The position numbers and the translations under genes were made by a program. Positions 8,281 through 16,380 of a DNA stretch of 64,000 nt are shown here, in pieces (position 1 is the stretch's first letter; each line of letters begins with the position of its first letter). This stretch comes from Asaia prunellae JCM 25354 (GTDB lineage: Bacteria > Pseudomonadota > Alphaproteobacteria > Acetobacterales > Acetobacteraceae), in the NCBI RefSeq assembly GCF_000613885.1, contig NZ_BAJV01000011.1:1-64000 (forward strand). The letters are read 5' to 3'. The notes under the pieces are model-generated. The model saw nothing but the letters and a program-made list of their open reading frames with translations, made no database searches and had not been told where the DNA came from.

Positions 8281-8607
8281 ATGGAGCGCAAGCCGATGTT
8301 GGCATCGCCGGTTCAGACCGTTTTTCTCCCTGACAGACCAACCACACCACCGCTCACCGGGCGCGATGCCATCAAAGCCAAACGGGTCATGGCTTCCTAT
8401 ATGGACGCCCTTGCCGAGCAGGCTGGTTTTGCCTCGCGCAGCGACGCCGTGCGCTTGTGGCGGAACGCCGCCGCTAATAAGCGCCGCGAGGCCGATCACA
8501 TGGAACGCGCTGCCCGAGGGCGCAGCGTCATTCCCGAAGCGCCGCCGACCAATCCCGTTCTGACCATCCTCGCTCGCCACGGGCGTGTGGGGAGCGCTCG
8601 GGCATGA
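8281..8607 (+). CDS. Hypothetical prophage protein
   Basis: About 108 residues, helical, rich in Arg and Ala, with a central segment (AKRVMASYMDALAEQAGFASR) shown here only in part. ATG 8281 or 8296 could be the start. The second has GGAG nine bases before it; both lie downstream of operator 4, while the longer frame from 8239 would start inside it. The stop overlaps the next ATG by four bases. No motif assigns a role. It is the first gene of an operator-controlled unit. Confidence 0.5.
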   Translation: MERKPMLASPVQTVFLPDRPTTPPLTGRDAIKAKRVMASYMDALAEQAGFASRSDAVRLWRNAAANKRREADHMERAARGRSVIPEAPPTNPVLTILARHGRVGSARA

Positions 8608-8867
8608 GCGCGACCCCGTCAGAGCATTTCCCGGCCGATGTGGGTCTCGAGGCCTGTCAGGTGGCGAGCCTCGAATTCCGGGCCGTCTGCGACCGCTTCG
8701 ACCTCACCGCGTCGCAACGTCTCGATCTGCTTGCGGATATGACAGCGCGCGCCGCCCACGAGATCGCTGGCCGTGAGCCAGGTTGGCAACACGCCGCGCG
8801 CATCGTGCTGGAAATCATGCAGCGTCACGCTCGCGAACGGCTGCATCACATGATCGGTATGTCGTGA
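8604..8867 (+). CDS. Hypothetical small prophage protein
   Basis: An 87-residue protein (MSATPSEHFPADVGLEACQV at the start), predicted mostly helical. It is coupled to the preceding gene through an ATGA overlap. There is no signal peptide, membrane segment or known motif. It belongs to the rightward, operator-controlled group of prophage genes and is probably real because of the tight coupling and phage-like codon use. Confidence 0.5.
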   Translation: MSATPSEHFPADVGLEACQVASLEFRAVCDRFDLTASQRLDLLADMTARAAHEIAGREPGWQHAARIVLEIMQRHARERLHHMIGMS

Positions 8868-8945
8868 TGACCCATACGCTCAACATTCCTATCGTAGGTA
8901 AGGGACAAACCTCTCTCACGGTGGCCAAAGCAGGAGCATCAAGCC

Positions 8946-9536
8946 ATGTCCGACGCCAGCGCACCGCTATCAGAGCCGGATTATGGGGCTGTGGATGCGG
9001 CCTTTCCTCTGTGGGCGGCCAAAGAGGCGAAGGAAGCCATAATAAAGCGGCTCGATGCCCAGAATGCAGCCATGACCGCCTACGAGGCACGCGCCACATC
9101 ATGGCTGGGCTGGCTGAGTGGTATCGTGATTGCAGTGCTGAGCACTGGGGGTGCGCGCTTGTTTGCGTCAAGCCCGGGAGGTCTGACGCGCGGCCAGACA
9201 ATAATTTTGCTGGCGAGCGCGCTTATCCCCGCCGCGTTCTCTGCGCTCTACCTCTCGTCAGTCTTCCGCGTGAAGCAATGGTTCTACAACTACGGCGATA
9301 TAGGATGGCTTACGACCGAAGTGCCGGAGCATCCAAGCGAGTTGGAGATACTCCAGCATTTCGCCTTTGCAGGGCAGGCCAGCATAGCCTCAAACGACCG
9401 CGTGCTTCGAAGCACTTACGAAGCACTGACGGCCGGAAGGCGCTGGTTTATCGCCCTTCCAGCAGGGCTCGTCCTTACGAGTCTTGTTCTGATGGTGGTG
9501 ATTTCGGTGGTGGTGCCGGGGGGCGGGGCTCATTAG
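8946..9536 (+). CDS. Three-TM prophage membrane protein of unknown function
   Basis: A 196-residue protein. A soluble helical N-terminus (residues 1-50) is followed by TM1 (about 52-73, SWLGWLSGIVIAVL), TM2 (about 83-106), a charged loop of some 60 residues and a C-terminal TM3 (about 168-191). Helix plus paired TMs plus a distal TM recalls small membrane effectors of nucleotide-signalled defence systems, but no signature proves it and no cyclase gene lies next to it. Superinfection exclusion or a holin-like role is also possible. Confidence 0.5.
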   Translation: MSDASAPLSEPDYGAVDAAFPLWAAKEAKEAIIKRLDAQNAAMTAYEARATSWLGWLSGIVIAVLSTGGARLFASSPGGLTRGQTIILLASALIPAAFSALYLSSVFRVKQWFYNYGDIGWLTTEVPEHPSELEILQHFAFAGQASIASNDRVLRSTYEALTAGRRWFIALPAGLVLTSLVLMVVISVVVPGGGAH

Positions 9537-9764
9537 GCCCGGGCCCGCGCTTCCATTCGGGTTCACGGTCTGTGGCGGGTGGCGAAACCGGTCTTAGCGG
9601 CTTCAACGGCTCTTTAGACAATGCTCGAGTCCTGAAATGCACGATGGGAGAAGTATTGAGGGTAGATGCTTCGAGAAGAGCAACATTATTCGTGCTTTAA
9701 CCGATCACTATACTGACAAAAGCGACAACACACGGCGCCTTCGGGATATGATCGGGAGGCAGGG

Positions 9765-10261
9765 ATGAACTCGCTGCCTCTTGTATTACGTGACGACAAG
9801 CGCCGCGCGGTAGAGCGCTTTGCAACCCATGCCGAGGCAGAACAAGCCGCGTCTTGGCGATGCCGGGGCCGGCATGCCTCCGATCCGCTCGACCCGCGCC
9901 TTCTCGAGCTTCTGCCCTCTCGCCCGAAAGCCTGGCGCAAATTTGTCGAACCCATTCCGGCCGAGCTGGTCGAGTTCTGGATTGCAAAAGAGCCGAGATA
10001 TTGCCAGCTCGCCGAGTTCGCCTGCACGTCAGGGCAATGGCGCTGCCTCTGGCGATCGGGCGATATCGAAGCCTACGCACAGCAAGGCATCCGCACCGTG
10101 TGGTGCTTCTGGAGCAGAGCCAGGTCGAAAAGATCCGCTCGGCTCATCCGCTCATCGATATCAGCCTGAATAACCAGATGACGCGCCTGCGCTTCGTCAG
10201 GCCGGGGGAGGAATCTGCCCGTCCTCACGAGACACAGAGACATGGGGGGAGAGCATTATAA
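9765..10261 (+). CDS. Hypothetical prophage protein (frame interrupted)
   Basis: The first frame starts MNSLPLVLRDDKRRAVERF and stays coherent to about 10098. A neighbouring frame then continues as VVLLEQSQVEKIRSAHPLID to a stop at 10261 that overlaps the next ATG (TAATG). One missing base at about 10098-10100 would give one protein of about 165 residues. The middle (PSRPKAWRKFVEPIP) is Arg/Pro-rich. I do not recognise the family. The coupling to the AlpA-like and integrase genes suggests one transcript of three genes. Confidence 0.5.
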
Positions 10262-10512
10262 TGAGCGACCTTATTACGCCGCGTGTCCTCAAGCTGCACG
10301 AAGCTTGCAGATATGTCGGCCTCTCTGAGGGAACCTTCTTGAACAGTATAGGCCGGGAGGTACCCCCTTTGCGTATGTCGCCGGGACGAAAGGGATGGGA
10401 TCGGCTTGCTCTGGATCGCTGGGTTGATGCGCGAACTCGCGAGAGTGAGGCCGGATCTGACGCGTTCAAGGTAGCGCAGGAAGAAGCACCGTTGGATTAC
10501 CTGATATCGTGA
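10261..10512 (+). CDS. AlpA/excisionase-like HTH protein
   Basis: An 83-residue protein with a MerR-like winged helix (VLKLHEACRYVGLSEGTF, then WDRLALDRWVDAR). Such small proteins before an integrase act as excisionases or recombination directionality factors, bending attachment-site DNA. The start overlaps the preceding stop and its own stop overlaps the integrase start by four bases, so all three are coupled. The exact role, excision or regulation of the integrase, is inferred from context. Confidence 0.7.
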   Translation: MSDLITPRVLKLHEACRYVGLSEGTFLNSIGREVPPLRMSPGRKGWDRLALDRWVDARTRESEAGSDAFKVAQEEAPLDYLIS

Positions 10513-11543
10513 CCGTGATCAGGTTGCCTCATATACAGCGTCACAAGGGGCGAGACGGCAAAATCAGACTGTATTTCCGGCACCCAAGCCTGCCGAGGCA
10601 GCCATTGCCGCCGCAGCACGATCCTTCGTTTCTCGCAGCCTATCAGGCGGCGCTAGGACAAGCTGAGATCGAGAAAGAACCGCCACGCATAAGATCGGCG
10701 GGTACGTTTATGCGTCTCGCCGATGAATGGCGTCGGTCTGCCGCCTTTCTGGCGCTGCGGCCTGCAACTCAAAAGACATATAACAATATTATCAGGCGAA
10801 TGCTGGCAGAGCGTTTTGCAGATGCTCAGCTTACCGACTTCGAGGGTAAGCATATTCGAGCGATATTGCGCCCGCTGGCAAACAGGCCTGCGATGTTCAA
10901 TCGATGGCTGTCTCTGCTGGGTATCCTTTTTCGTCATGCACTCGAAAACGAGCAGATATCGGTCGATCCGACAGCGGGTATTCGTCGCGTGAAGGAAAAA
11001 GGGGAGGGCTCCCGCACCTGGTCCGAAGATGAGATCAGGCAGTACGAGGCTTTCTGGCCGGTCGGTTCACGACAGCGGCTCGCTTTCGCTCTGATGCTTT
11101 ACACCGGCCAGCGGAGATCGGATGCGGTAAAGATGGGGCCGGGTGACGTCCGTGAAGGCTTTATCGATGTCATCCAGCAAAAAACCGGCGCACGGCTATT
11201 GATTCCGATTCACCCTGATCTGGCTGATATACTTGCACTCGAACCGGCTGAGGGCGGCACATACCTTCGGAATCAGGCGGGCCGACAGGCTTCATCTAAC
11301 GGATTGGGTAATCAGTTCCGGGCCTGGGCCGATGCTGCGGCTGTCTCAGGAGAACTTTCGGGTCACGGTCTGCGAAAAGCCGCCGCCCGCAGACTTGCAG
11401 AAGCGGGCTGCACGCCACATCAGATCGCAGCGATTACAGGGCACAAAACCCTGTCTGAGGTGGAACGATATACCCGCGCAGTCGATCAGAAAAAACTGGC
11501 CGAAGAAGCCATGAAACGCATGGAAATTGTAAAACGCCGCTAG
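10509..11543 (+). CDS. int: Tyrosine recombinase / phage integrase
   Basis: Catalyses site-specific integration and excision of the prophage. The 344-residue protein has an N-terminal DNA-binding part and a C-terminal catalytic domain with the conserved Arg in YTGQRRSDAV, the HGLRKAAARRLAEAG box, the second His in ITGHKTLSEVE and the nucleophile Tyr in RYTRAVD. GTG 10509 overlaps the upstream gene. The stop lies 55 bases before the 3' end of tRNA-Cys, its likely target, and a palindrome and short direct repeats lie in between. Confidence 0.93.
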   Translation: MTVIRLPHIQRHKGRDGKIRLYFRHPSLPRQPLPPQHDPSFLAAYQAALGQAEIEKEPPRIRSAGTFMRLADEWRRSAAFLALRPATQKTYNNIIRRMLAERFADAQLTDFEGKHIRAILRPLANRPAMFNRWLSLLGILFRHALENEQISVDPTAGIRRVKEKGEGSRTWSEDEIRQYEAFWPVGSRQRLAFALMLYTGQRRSDAVKMGPGDVREGFIDVIQQKTGARLLIPIHPDLADILALEPAEGGTYLRNQAGRQASSNGLGNQFRAWADAAAVSGELSGHGLRKAAARRLAEAGCTPHQIAAITGHKTLSEVERYTRAVDQKKLAEEAMKRMEIVKRR

Positions 11544-11561
11544 GAAGTTTTGTAAAACTTC
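11544..11561. repeat. 18-bp palindrome between int and tRNA-Cys
   Basis: GAAGTTTTGTAAAACTTC is an inverted repeat with 8-base arms and a 2-base spacer, flanked on both sides by CTAG. TGTAAAAC and CTAGGAA each also occur twice in direct order between 11527 and 11567. This may be an integrase arm or core-adjacent site or a terminator; there is no T-run after it. Confidence 0.6.
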
Positions 11562-11598
11562 TAGGAAATGGCGGTTTTCTGCGATTTTTTGGGGAAAT

Positions 11599-11672
11599 TG
11601 GAGGTCCGGGCGGGAATCGAACCCACATTCGCGGATTTGCAGTCCGCTACATCACCATTCTGCCACCGGACC
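11599..11672 (-). tRNA. tRNA-Cys (anticodon GCA)
   Basis: Read on the minus strand, the gene starts GGTCCGGTGGCAGAATGG, has the anticodon loop ACTGCAAAT between GCGGA/TCCGC stems, a T-arm GGGTTCGATTCCC, an acceptor closing CCGGACC, discriminator T and an encoded CCA. The length is 74 bases. It is the host target of the adjacent integrase; the intact 3' end implies that the element carries a matching segment. Confidence 0.97.
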
Positions 11673-11863
11673 AGCTGGTGTGTGCGCTGTATCTCTCCAC
11701 AAGGCGTCCGGGTCAAGGGGGTATGGCGCACCAAAGTGAGAAATAAGAAGAAATTTTATCTTATTCCAAATATGCCATAGGAATAAGGCGAGACGCCTGA
11801 TACCGAAGAGCTGATAACTGTTATAATGTCGTTGTGGCGTCGTCCTCACTCGAAAGGGCATTC

Positions 11864-13333
11864 ATGAAACGGGATCAATCCGGTGTCTATACTTCTCTGG
11901 GCCTTGGCCTGGTCGTTCTTCTCAAGAGCACGACTGCGCTGGCCCAGACCTATGATGGTAAAGGATCACCTGAATTCGTTCCCCACACACTTCAGGAAGC
12001 CCTTGCAACGGCTTATCTGACGAATCCGACGCTCCAGCAGGAGCGTGCCAAGCTTCGGGCTGCGGATGAGCAGGTACCATCGGCGCTGGCTGGCTGGCGT
12101 CCCAAAATTGCTGGCCAGGCGGGTCTGACATATTACCAAGGCTTGAATTCATACGGGGCGCAGGGGCCGGAGCCTGGTTCTTCTTTCGGTTCACCTGCCT
12201 ATAATCGCAAATATGCAACGCCCGGGTATCAGGGCGGGGTGACGATTACCGAAAATCTCTACACTGGCGGCAAGACGACGGCGCAGACCCATCAGGCCGT
12301 CAATACGGTTATGGCCGAGCGGGCGCAGCTGATAGAGACCGAGCAGGAGGTGTTCACCGACGTTGTTTCTGCTTATCTTGGCGTCGTGAGGAGTGAACAG
12401 CTTCTGCAGATCAACATCAATAACGAGCATGTTCTTGAAGAACAGCTGAAGGCTACACAGGATCGTTTCCAGCAGGGCGAAATAACCCGAACCGACGTGG
12501 CCCAGGCTCAGGCGGCACTTTCGACGGCAAAAGCATCGCGACAGCTGGCAGAGGGCACGTTAAGGGCGGCGCAGGCAACCTATCTCCAGGTTGTGGGCGA
12601 GCCTCCCGCGCCTAATCTTGTGGCACCGCAGCCTCTTGCGCTTCCGGTCAAGGCTGAGCGGGATGCCGTAGCGGAGGCGACGCGCAACAACCCGACCATT
12701 ATCAATGCGCTTTTCACTGAGGCGGCCCAGAAGGACAATTTTTCGGTTCAGATGGCGCTGATCATGCCCAAGATCTCGGCCGAGCTCGGGTATTCCTATG
12801 TGAAGAATCAGGGCTATGGCCGCATGGTTACTGACAACAAATATGGCATGATCAGTTTCGATGTGCCGATTTATCAGGGCGGTTCGGAATATGCGGCTGT
12901 GCGTCAGGCACGCCAGCAGTATCTGGCGGCACGACGGGCCGTGGATGTGGCGCGTCGGAGTGCCGCTCAGACGGCCTCAGCGAACTGGCAGCAACTCCGT
13001 TCCTATTCCGATTCGATCTCAAGCAACCGGGCGGCCATTGCAGCCAACGTCGTGGCACTTGATGGTGTTGAACGTCAGGCGATTGTCGGCACGAGTTCCA
13101 CCCTCGAAGTGCTTCAGCAGCAGCAGACACTGCTCACGGCCCAGACAGCTCTTGTGCAGAATCTGAGTGGTCTTGTGCAGTCATCCTATGCTGTGGCGGC
13201 TGCGATGGGTCGTCTCACCGCAGCGGATCTCAAACTAAACGTCCCGATCTATGACGAAAAAGCGTATTACAATGCCGTCAAGGACCGGCTCTGGGGCATT
13301 AATGATTACGCGGTTGGTCAGCCTGGCCGCTGA
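11864..13333 (+). CDS. TolC-family outer membrane protein (type I secretion/efflux)
   Basis: Forms the outer-membrane and periplasmic channel for type I secretion or RND efflux. ATG 11864 (GAAAGGG upstream) gives 489 residues with a signal peptide ending at TTALAQ. The body shows paired coiled-coil helices with TolC landmarks: ALATAYLTNPTLQQERAKL early, TENLYTGGKT in the first beta segment, RTDVAQAQAALSTAKA in the helices and VPIYQGGSEYAAVRQARQ in the second half. No inner-membrane partner is nearby. The frame is intact. The longer frame from 11834 would spoil the signal peptide. Confidence 0.9.
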   Translation: MKRDQSGVYTSLGLGLVVLLKSTTALAQTYDGKGSPEFVPHTLQEALATAYLTNPTLQQERAKLRAADEQVPSALAGWRPKIAGQAGLTYYQGLNSYGAQGPEPGSSFGSPAYNRKYATPGYQGGVTITENLYTGGKTTAQTHQAVNTVMAERAQLIETEQEVFTDVVSAYLGVVRSEQLLQININNEHVLEEQLKATQDRFQQGEITRTDVAQAQAALSTAKASRQLAEGTLRAAQATYLQVVGEPPAPNLVAPQPLALPVKAERDAVAEATRNNPTIINALFTEAAQKDNFSVQMALIMPKISAELGYSYVKNQGYGRMVTDNKYGMISFDVPIYQGGSEYAAVRQARQQYLAARRAVDVARRSAAQTASANWQQLRSYSDSISSNRAAIAANVVALDGVERQAIVGTSSTLEVLQQQQTLLTAQTALVQNLSGLVQSSYAVAAAMGRLTAADLKLNVPIYDEKAYYNAVKDRLWGINDYAVGQPGR

Positions 13334-13408
13334 TCAGTTATGTCTTGAAGATAAGGATCTGGAATACCTGGCAATATTTCCGGGACTATAGTGGGCAAGG
13401 GTGCTGGA

Positions 13409-13439
13409 GAGAGTGATGCCGCTGATCTGAATCACTCTC
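13409..13439. other. Hairpin between the TolC-type gene and valS
   Basis: GAGAGTGAT and ATCACTCTC form a 9-base stem around a 13-base loop, about 75 bases after the upstream stop codon. There is no T-run, so it may be a factor-dependent terminator or a leader structure. The rest of the 315-base gap shows nothing I recognise. Confidence 0.45.
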
Positions 13440-13647
13440 GACTGATCTGCCGTTCTGTCTTGAAACTTCCGGTTCATCTGGTCATACGCTTTGTATCTGA
13501 AAACAGAGCGTGGTTTCTCTTTTCGAGTGGTTCTGACGATCTTTCTTGTTTCGTGGAAGGCCGCTGGTGACTCAAGAAACTATGCCTCAACAGCGATGCC
13601 TGCCGAGCTCTCCAGCCATGCAGGACCAGACAGGTGACAGGAAGACG

Positions 13648-16334
13648 ATGCTCGAAAAGACCTTTGACCCGGCGGCATGTGAAGCCCGCCTCTATACCCA
13701 GTGGGAAAAATCGGGTCTGTTCGAGGCACATCCCGAAGCATCGGGCGATGCCTATTCGATCATGTTTCCACCGCCGAATGTCACAGGTACCCTGCATTTC
13801 GGCCATGCGCTTGATTTTGTTCTTCAGGATATCCTGATTCGCTGGAAGCGTCTCGAGGGAGCCAATGTGCTCTGGCAGCCCGGAACCGATCATGCCGGCA
13901 TTGCCACCCAGATGGTGGTTGAGCGCGTTCTCGACAAGGAAGGCATCAGCCGCAAGGAAATGGGGCGCGAGAAATTCGTCGAGCGCGTCTGGGAGTGGAA
14001 AGAACAATCCGGCGGTCAGATTATCAGGCAGCTTCGCACCCTTGGCGCATCGGCTGACTGGGGGCGTGAGCGTTTTACCATGGATGACGGACTGTCGCGC
14101 GCCGTGCGCGACGTGTTTGTCACCCTGTATCAGCAGGGGCTGATCTATCGCGCCAAGCGTCTGGTGAACTGGGATCCCGCTTTCCGCTCGGCGATTTCCG
14201 ATCTGGAAGTCGAAAACAAAGAGACCAAGGGATCGATGTGGTATCTGCGTTACCCGGTGGAAGGGGGCGGCACTATCGTTGTCGGTACAACAAGACCCGA
14301 AACCATGCTGGGTGATACTGCTGTCGCCGTGCATCCTGAAGACGAACGTTACACGGCACTGATTGGCCAATACGTTACTTTGCCCCTGACCGGCCGTCGC
14401 ATCCCTATCGTGGCTGATACCTATTCGGACCCTGAAAAAGGCAGCGGTGCGGTCAAGATCACTCCGGGCCATGATTTCAACGATTTTGAGGTCGGCAAGC
14501 GTCACGACCTGCCGATGCCAAATATTCTCGATGAAGCGGCCGCGATCTGGCTGGATGAGATTGCGAGCGAGCTGCGCGATATTGATGGTCTTTCCTCCAT
14601 CGCGTTCGTGCGCTCCCTTGAAGGAATAGATCGTCTCGAAGCCCGCAAACGCATCGTTGAAGAGCTCGAACGCCTTGAGCATATCGAGAAGATCGAGCCC
14701 CATACGCTGCAGGTTCCGTATGCAGAGCGTGGAGGGGCGATCGTCGAGCCTCGCCTGACCGAGCAATGGTATTGCGACGCCGCAACATTGGCTCAGCCTG
14801 CCATCAAGCCGTCGAAGACGGCCGCATACGCTTCGAGCCGCAGCAATGGGAGAACACCTATTTTGCCTGGATGCGCGATATCCAGCCCTGGTGCATCAGC
14901 CGTCAGCTCTGGTGGGGGCATCGTATTCCCGCATGGTACGGCCCTGAAGATAGTATTTTTGTTGCACGCAGTGAAGAAGAGGCTTTTAAACAGGCTCGTG
15001 CGCAGTTTGGCGCAGAAGTAAGTCTCACGCGCGATGAAGACGTGCTGGACACCTGGTTCAGTTCTGCGCTCTGGCCCTTCACCACGCTTGGCTGGCCAGA
15101 CAGGACGGCTGAGCTGGCGCGGTACTATCCGACCAGTACGCTGGTAACCGGCTTTGATATCATTTTCTTCTGGGTTGCCCGGATGATGATGATGGGGCTG
15201 CATTTCATGGATGACGTGCCGTTTCGCACGGTGTTGATTCATGGCCTAGTGCGCGATGAGCGCGGCCAGAAAATGTCCAAAAGCAAGGGTAATGGTCTGG
15301 ATCCGCTCGATCTGGTAGCAGAGTTCGGGGCTGATGCCACGCGTATGGCCATTTGTGCGCTGACGGGCCCCGGTCGCGATATCAAGTTCGGACGCAAACG
15401 TGTCGAGGATTATCGCACCTTCATCACCAAGATCTGGAATGCGGCACGTTTTGCCGAGATGAACAGCGTCAGACCGGTAGAAAACTTCAATCCGGCAGAA
15501 GTGAAGAGCGTTCTGGGCCGCTGGATTCTCGACGAGACGTCCAAGGCAGTGGCCTCTGCCAAGGCTGCTCTGGATTCTTATCGCTTCGATGAATTTGCCG
15601 GAGCCTGTTACCGCTTTGTCTGGAACGTCTTCTGCGACTGGTTCCTTGAGCTCGCCAAACCTGCGTTTGCCGCAGAGAACACGCCTGAACAGGCCGAAAT
15701 CCGTGCGGTGACCGCGCATGTTCTGGGTACGATTTTACAGATCATGCATCCGGTCATTCCTTTTGTGACTGAAGAGCTTTGGCAGTCTTTCGGCTATGGT
15801 GGGAGTGTTGCGCAGTCTTCCTGGCCGGTCCTGTCTCAGCCCAAAGAGGCTGCACAGGCTTCAGAAGAAATGGACTGGGTCATTCGCCTTATTGGCGAAA
15901 TCCGTACAATCCGTTCTGAAATGAATATCCCGCCGGCCCAGATGGTGCCTGTGCTGCTGCGCGATGCTTCCCGACAGACAATGGAACGGGCGGAGCGTTG
16001 GGCAGCGGTCATCGGTCGTATGGCGCGGGTGGCTTCGGTTTCAGCACTGGCAGGCGAGCCCCCCAAGGCAGCTGCTCTGACAATTATTGACGAGGCAACG
16101 CTTGTTCTGCCGCTGGAAGGACTCATTGATATCGGAGCCGAAATCCAGCGTCTGGAAAAGGAAATCGATCGCCTCGGTAAGGAGATCGAAAAGGTCGAAC
16201 GCAAGCTCGGCAATGCCGATTTTGTGGCACGCGCCAAACCGGAAGTGGTTGAGGAGAACCGGGAGCGTCTGAACAGCTTCACCCATGATCGGACCCGCCT
16301 TGCGGCGGCTCTGAACCGTCTTTCGGGATCCTGA
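13648..16334 (+). CDS. valS: Valyl-tRNA synthetase (frame interrupted)
   Basis: Charges tRNA-Val with valine. ATG 13648 follows AGGAAG. Class I signatures are present: [15 protein letters not shown] (HIGH-type) and KMSKSKGN, plus the editing-domain motif [18 protein letters not shown] and a C-terminal coiled coil (about the last 70 residues, [20 protein letters not shown]). The frame breaks at about 14808, where AAGCC should read AAGGCC. One added base joins QPAIK to [19 protein letters not shown] and gives about 895 residues, the normal length. As valS is essential and everything else is intact, a sequencing error is far more likely than loss of function. Longer N-terminal frame starts look non-native. 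Confidence 0.95.
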
Positions 16335-16348
16335 GTTTCTCGAGGTTC

Positions 16349-16374
16349 CGGAGCGGCCCGTCAGGACCGCTCCG
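16349..16374. terminator. Bidirectional hairpin between valS and TonB receptor
   Basis: CGGAGCGG and CCGCTCCG form a perfect 8-base stem with a 10-base loop, between two convergent genes. There is no clear T-run, so it could act on either strand with Rho or as a simple barrier. Confidence 0.6.
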
Positions 16375-16380
16375 AGCCGA

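Larger units (their letters stand above)
1..11601. mobile_element. Temperate prophage, right-hand part, integrated at tRNA-Cys
   Basis: The segment contains a terminase small subunit, HNH nuclease, DnaB-type helicase, CII-like and Cro-like regulators, a LexA-fold repressor, an AlpA-like protein and a tyrosine integrase whose stop lies about 55 bases from the 3' end of tRNA-Cys. That arrangement is typical of integration into a tRNA gene. Structural genes are absent, so the element continues to the left of the window. Chromosomal genes (a TolC-type gene, valS) start directly beyond the tRNA. The right boundary is inferred to lie in the tRNA 3' end; the second attachment site is outside the window. 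Confidence 0.9.

Noticed and set aside
8783-9700. 305-residue plus-strand open frame over the 3-TM gene
   Set aside because: It shares the strand but not the frame of the membrane protein at 8946-9536, which has coherent TM segments; this one is Arg/Gly-rich noise.
13474-14766. 430-residue minus-strand open frame
   Set aside because: It lies antisense to the 5' half of valS, which has clear synthetase motifs; the frame has no recognisable protein pattern and arises from valS codon bias.
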